This document shows, one piece after another, positions 18,962 to 21,797 of a stretch of 21,797 nt of DNA. The position numbers and the translations under genes were made by a program. The notes beneath the pieces were generated by a model. That model did not search any database. It worked only from the letters and a program-made list of their open reading frames with translations, and was not told where the DNA came from. Positions within the stretch are counted from its first letter, which is position 1; every line of letters begins with the position of its first letter. Origin of the DNA: a virus; the IMG/VR virus record IMGVR_UViG_3300020475_000135, positions 1 to 21,797 of that record. One strand, given 5' to 3'.

Positions 18962-21797
18962 TTAGAATGGACTAAGTCTTGTTGCGATTGCATCGCCATT
19001 AACAGTTAACGATACACTTTCTGAACTTGCATCAATTATTTTGTTACTATGTTGAGCAGTTAAAAGTTTAGTATTTGTTACAGCAGTTAATGCACTTGTA
19101 GGCGGTGTTATTTGTCCTATAAATGGATGTATTCCAGTAGCTGGGTGATAAACACTTCCAGTAGCTGCAGCTACATTTCCAGGCGATGTTATAGTCAGAC
19201 TATTAGAACTTGCATCAGTAATACTACCAGAACTATTTTGACAAGTTAATAATTGACAGTTTGTAATATTAGTTAATGGTGACCAAGGCACGATAAAGTC
19301 ACCAGTATAAACTTTAGCTTTAGTTATTCTAACATTTGAAATATAACGATAAGCTGTATTTTTAATTGCACCACTGTACCATCTTCCACCTATAATTACT
19401 GTATCTTCTGTATATGTATATGCAGTGCTTCTTGATCCAGTATTAGGATCAGCAACACCATTGATATACGTAGTTTGAGTATTTGCTGTTCCATCATTAA
19501 CAACTGCAACATGATGCCAACCATTTGTTGTTATTTGTGTAGCACTAGTATAACCAGCTCCTGTTTGATTTCCTTCTACTATAACATTACCACTTGCGTT
19601 CATATATATAGATAAAGAACCATTATCTTTTCCAACTTGAACAAGACCCATTAGAAAAACGTGAGAACCTTTAAAATAACATTCCACTGTCCAATCATCA
19701 GTGCCTAAGGCAGGCATACTAGCAGCAAGAAGAGCATCATTACCACCATTAGGAAAATTAGATGAACCACCAGTACTATAACCACTAGCAGTATAAGGAG
19801 ATGAACCAACAATATATCTGAAATTTGAAATATAACCATACATACTAGATGCAGTACTACCATATGCACCAAGAGAAAAATGTGTTGATGTTGAATAATC
19901 GGTTGTATCATTTTCTATTTTAAGAACACCTTTACCACCAACAAATAACCTTAAAAGTGTACCTGTTCTTATGTATGCAACATGAGTCCAAGAATTAGTT
20001 GGAGGGGCAAGAGCAGGATTGTTTATGAAATCATAAGTCACATCATAAGTGCCTGCGTAAAGATGAAGCCACCTATTAAAATTTCCAGTACCTGTTCCGC
20101 CGCCTTGATAGTTAAATCCAATTCCACTATTTGTATGAGTACTACTCATAGCAGTAGGACGAATATGTACCATACCATTATACGTACTATTATATAAACC
20201 ATTAGTAATTGGTTTAACAAACAATTCCATTACAAAATCACCAGTTCCTGCTCCTGCTACTGTGCCCGATATCCAATCAGTAGTTCCATCAAAATATATT
20301 GAACCACCAGAACCTTGTAAAAATGGAGTAGCATAACTATGAGCAACATCACCTGTTTTAGTTACAGTTTTTCCAGTAACATCTGATGTAGTGGCTCCGC
20401 CAGATGGTGGTTCAGATTCAGTTAATGTTAATAGTTTTGTATTTGTTATATTAGTTAATTTACTAGTTGGTACAGTAAATACTGGAAATGGCCCAGATGC
20501 ATTCGCAGCTGCATTTCCATTTGCTGCTATTGAATGATTACTTGAACTTGCATCATTGATAGAACCACTACTATTTTGACAAGTTAACAATTTAGTATTT
20601 GAAACTGCTGTAAGTGCGCTAGTTGGTGGAGTAAAGTTACTAGTATAAAGAGCAGTACCTTTTACAACCCTAACATTACTTATGTTTCCTTCCCATACAT
20701 ATTGTCCTGTAGCATAAGCACCTAAAGAAACACCAATAGAAGCTGGAACTCCTAAAGCGTTACTTGATGAGCTACTTGCTGCCTGAATGCCGTTAATAAA
20801 GAGCCGAAAAGTATTTCCAGATCTAGTGATTGCATAATGATAAAATGTATTTAGTACAACTGAAGTGCCATTATAACCTGTAATAGCAGTGTCTGCATTT
20901 AATTTTCCAAAGTATCCTGGCGAACCATCTCCAGTTGTACTAAGAAAAACTTCTGGCCTACCACTAACCAAGTAAAATTGAATTGCAAGATTATTAGAAT
21001 AAATACAACTATAGCCTGGGAAAGAACTGCCTGTATATTTAGCAAACATTTCTACTGTAAAATCTCCAGAGCCAAACTCTAAATCTGTAGTTTTAGATAT
21101 ACTAAGGTAATCTCCTGTTCCGTCAAAGACAGTGCTATTACCACTGCTGCCTGGAGTGTAAACAGCAGATCCTTTAACAATTCTTGCATTTGAAATATAA
21201 CCATTCCAAGTTCCTCCAGTTGAACTTGTTACTCCCCCACCAATTGTTAAAGGTGAAGATGGATTATTGAAATCGTTATTATTACTAACAGAAAAATCTT
21301 CAACGCCGTTTATGTATTGTTTTATAGTTCCGCTGGATCTTTGTAGAACAGCATGATACCACTTATTTAAATCTAAAGTTATTGATCCTGTATGACTAGT
21401 CATGGTTGTTCCACCATGTAAAGTATAAAAATTTAAGTTACTACCAACTGTTTCCCAAACAAAAGAATTATTTGCATTAGCACCATTATTAGGCCATTGA
21501 CCCATAATAGCATTGAATCCGTTAGCAAAAGATTTAGAATAAATAAATGCTTCCAGTGTAAAATCACCAGTTCCAAAATACCAATCATCACTGTCTGCTA
21601 ATGTTAGCTTATCACCAGTTCCATCAAAGAAAAATGAAGTAGAAACAGTAAATTGTAAAGTAAATGAAGATGCACTTGAATTTGCAGTATTAACGCCATC
21701 AGTTACAGAAAATGTAATTGCAAATGTACCAGCATGGGCTGAATTGGTACTAGGCGTAACTTTAAAAAATCTGTTATTACTATAAGTATTAGCGGCT
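18962..21797 (-). CDS. Multi-domain LamG adhesin/tail fibre, N-terminus beyond the window
   Basis: The frame stays open to the right edge, giving 944 visible residues; the ATG at 21505 is internal. The visible part begins with a cadherin-like stretch (about 1-52; FAITFSVTDGVNTANSS), then four LamG/concanavalin-like domains, starting near residues 57 (FDGTGDKLTLADSD), 224 (FDGTGDYLSISKTT), 498 (FDGTTDWISGTVAG) and 680 (FPNGGNDALLAASM). Each contains a GDFT/DDWT strand and a YISNVRIVKG-type strand. Between or after domains comes a repeated linker, PPTSALTAVSNTKLLTCQNS, seen four times in variants. LamG domains bind glycans, so the likely role is host-surface recognition on the tail. It starts the series of genes read leftward. 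Confidence 0.82.
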   Translation of the reverse strand, partial: AANTYSNNRFFKVTPSTNSAHAGTFAITFSVTDGVNTANSSASSFTLQFTVSTSFFFDGTGDKLTLADSDDWYFGTGDFTLEAFIYSKSFANGFNAIMGQWPNNGANANNSFVWETVGSNLNFYTLHGGTTMTSHTGSITLDLNKWYHAVLQRSSGTIKQYINGVEDFSVSNNNDFNNPSSPLTIGGGVTSSTGGTWNGYISNARIVKGSAVYTPGSSGNSTVFDGTGDYLSISKTTDLEFGSGDFTVEMFAKYTGSSFPGYSCIYSNNLAIQFYLVSGRPEVFLSTTGDGSPGYFGKLNADTAITGYNGTSVVLNTFYHYAITRSGNTFRLFINGIQAASSSSSNALGVPASIGVSLGAYATGQYVWEGNISNVRVVKGTALYTSNFTPPTSALTAVSNTKLLTCQNSSGSINDASSSNHSIAANGNAAANASGPFPVFTVPTSKLTNITNTKLLTLTESEPPSGGATTSDVTGKTVTKTGDVAHSYATPFLQGSGGSIYFDGTTDWISGTVAGAGTGDFVMELFVKPITNGLYNSTYNGMVHIRPTAMSSTHTNSGIGFNYQGGGTGTGNFNRWLHLYAGTYDVTYDFINNPALAPPTNSWTHVAYIRTGTLLRLFVGGKGVLKIENDTTDYSTSTHFSLGAYGSTASSMYGYISNFRYIVGSSPYTASGYSTGGSSNFPNGGNDALLAASMPALGTDDWTVECYFKGSHVFLMGLVQVGKDNGSLSIYMNASGNVIVEGNQTGAGYTSATQITTNGWHHVAVVNDGTANTQTTYINGVADPNTGSRSTAYTYTEDTVIIGGRWYSGAIKNTAYRYISNVRITKAKVYTGDFIVPWSPLTNITNCQLLTCQNSSGSITDASSNSLTITSPGNVAAATGSVYHPATGIHPFIGQITPPTSALTAVTNTKLLTAQHSNKIIDASSESVSLTVNGDAIATRLSPF

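Noticed and set aside
1-21797. CRISPR arrays, tRNA genes, insertion sequences, integrase or attachment sites
   Set aside because: No spaced direct repeats, no cloverleaf, no transposase or integrase reading frame was found in the window.

Overview
The window looks like part of the genome of a marine T4-like myovirus, probably infecting an AT-rich alphaproteobacterium of the SAR11 (Pelagibacter) type. The reasons are the strong AT bias, the dense one-strand layout with 1-8 nt gene overlaps, and a mix of T4-type replication genes (gp61-like primase, T4-type RNase H), a cobalamin-dependent class II ribonucleotide reductase, a phage copy of ribosomal protein bS21, a LamG-domain adhesin and host-like membrane and transport genes. 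The host is an inference; no host marker is present. Every gene lies on the minus strand, so transcription runs from high to low coordinates.

In order of transcription: (1) 21797-16989 holds the C-terminal 944 residues of a very long LamG/cadherin-like fibre or adhesin, then two charged acidic/basic proteins. (2) 16949-13040 is a run of small virion-type proteins: an Ig-like protein, a coiled-coil protein, a beta-rich protein, a His-rich protein, and conserved marine T4-like proteins of unknown function, two with N-termini like the T4 capsid-targeting sequence. (3) 13026-10222 is a membrane/lysis block: three small membrane proteins (holin candidates), an overlapping i-spanin/o-spanin-like pair, a class 3 lipase and two more membrane-anchored coiled-coil proteins. 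(4) 10178-7256 holds primase and class II RNR, started by a consensus sigma70 promoter. (5) 7259-3814 is an accessory block: two membrane proteins (one DoxX-like), a zinc-ribbon miniprotein, a PD-(D/E)XK nuclease, a BMP-family periplasmic binding protein and a PiT-like permease. (6) 3697-758 holds a small unknown protein, bS21, two small unknowns, RNase H, a DUF6433-like protein and an M15-type endolysin.

(7) 750-335 is the main non-coding stretch. It has three strong sigma70-type promoters in tandem, two of them near copies of each other, and two intrinsic terminators. The first unit encodes a compact hairpin RNA (about 715-625) with a 16-bp stem that displays a 24-nt CU-repeat loop. The loop resembles an anti-Shine-Dalgarno sequence and is complementary over 9 nt to the GAGAGAGAG ribosome-binding site of the gene at 158-334. 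With the phage bS21, which in bacteria sits next to the 16S anti-SD, this suggests, as inference only, a phage programme for changing translation initiation. The second unit carries a 36-codon frame broken by one TGA. The third unit drives the gene at 158-334.
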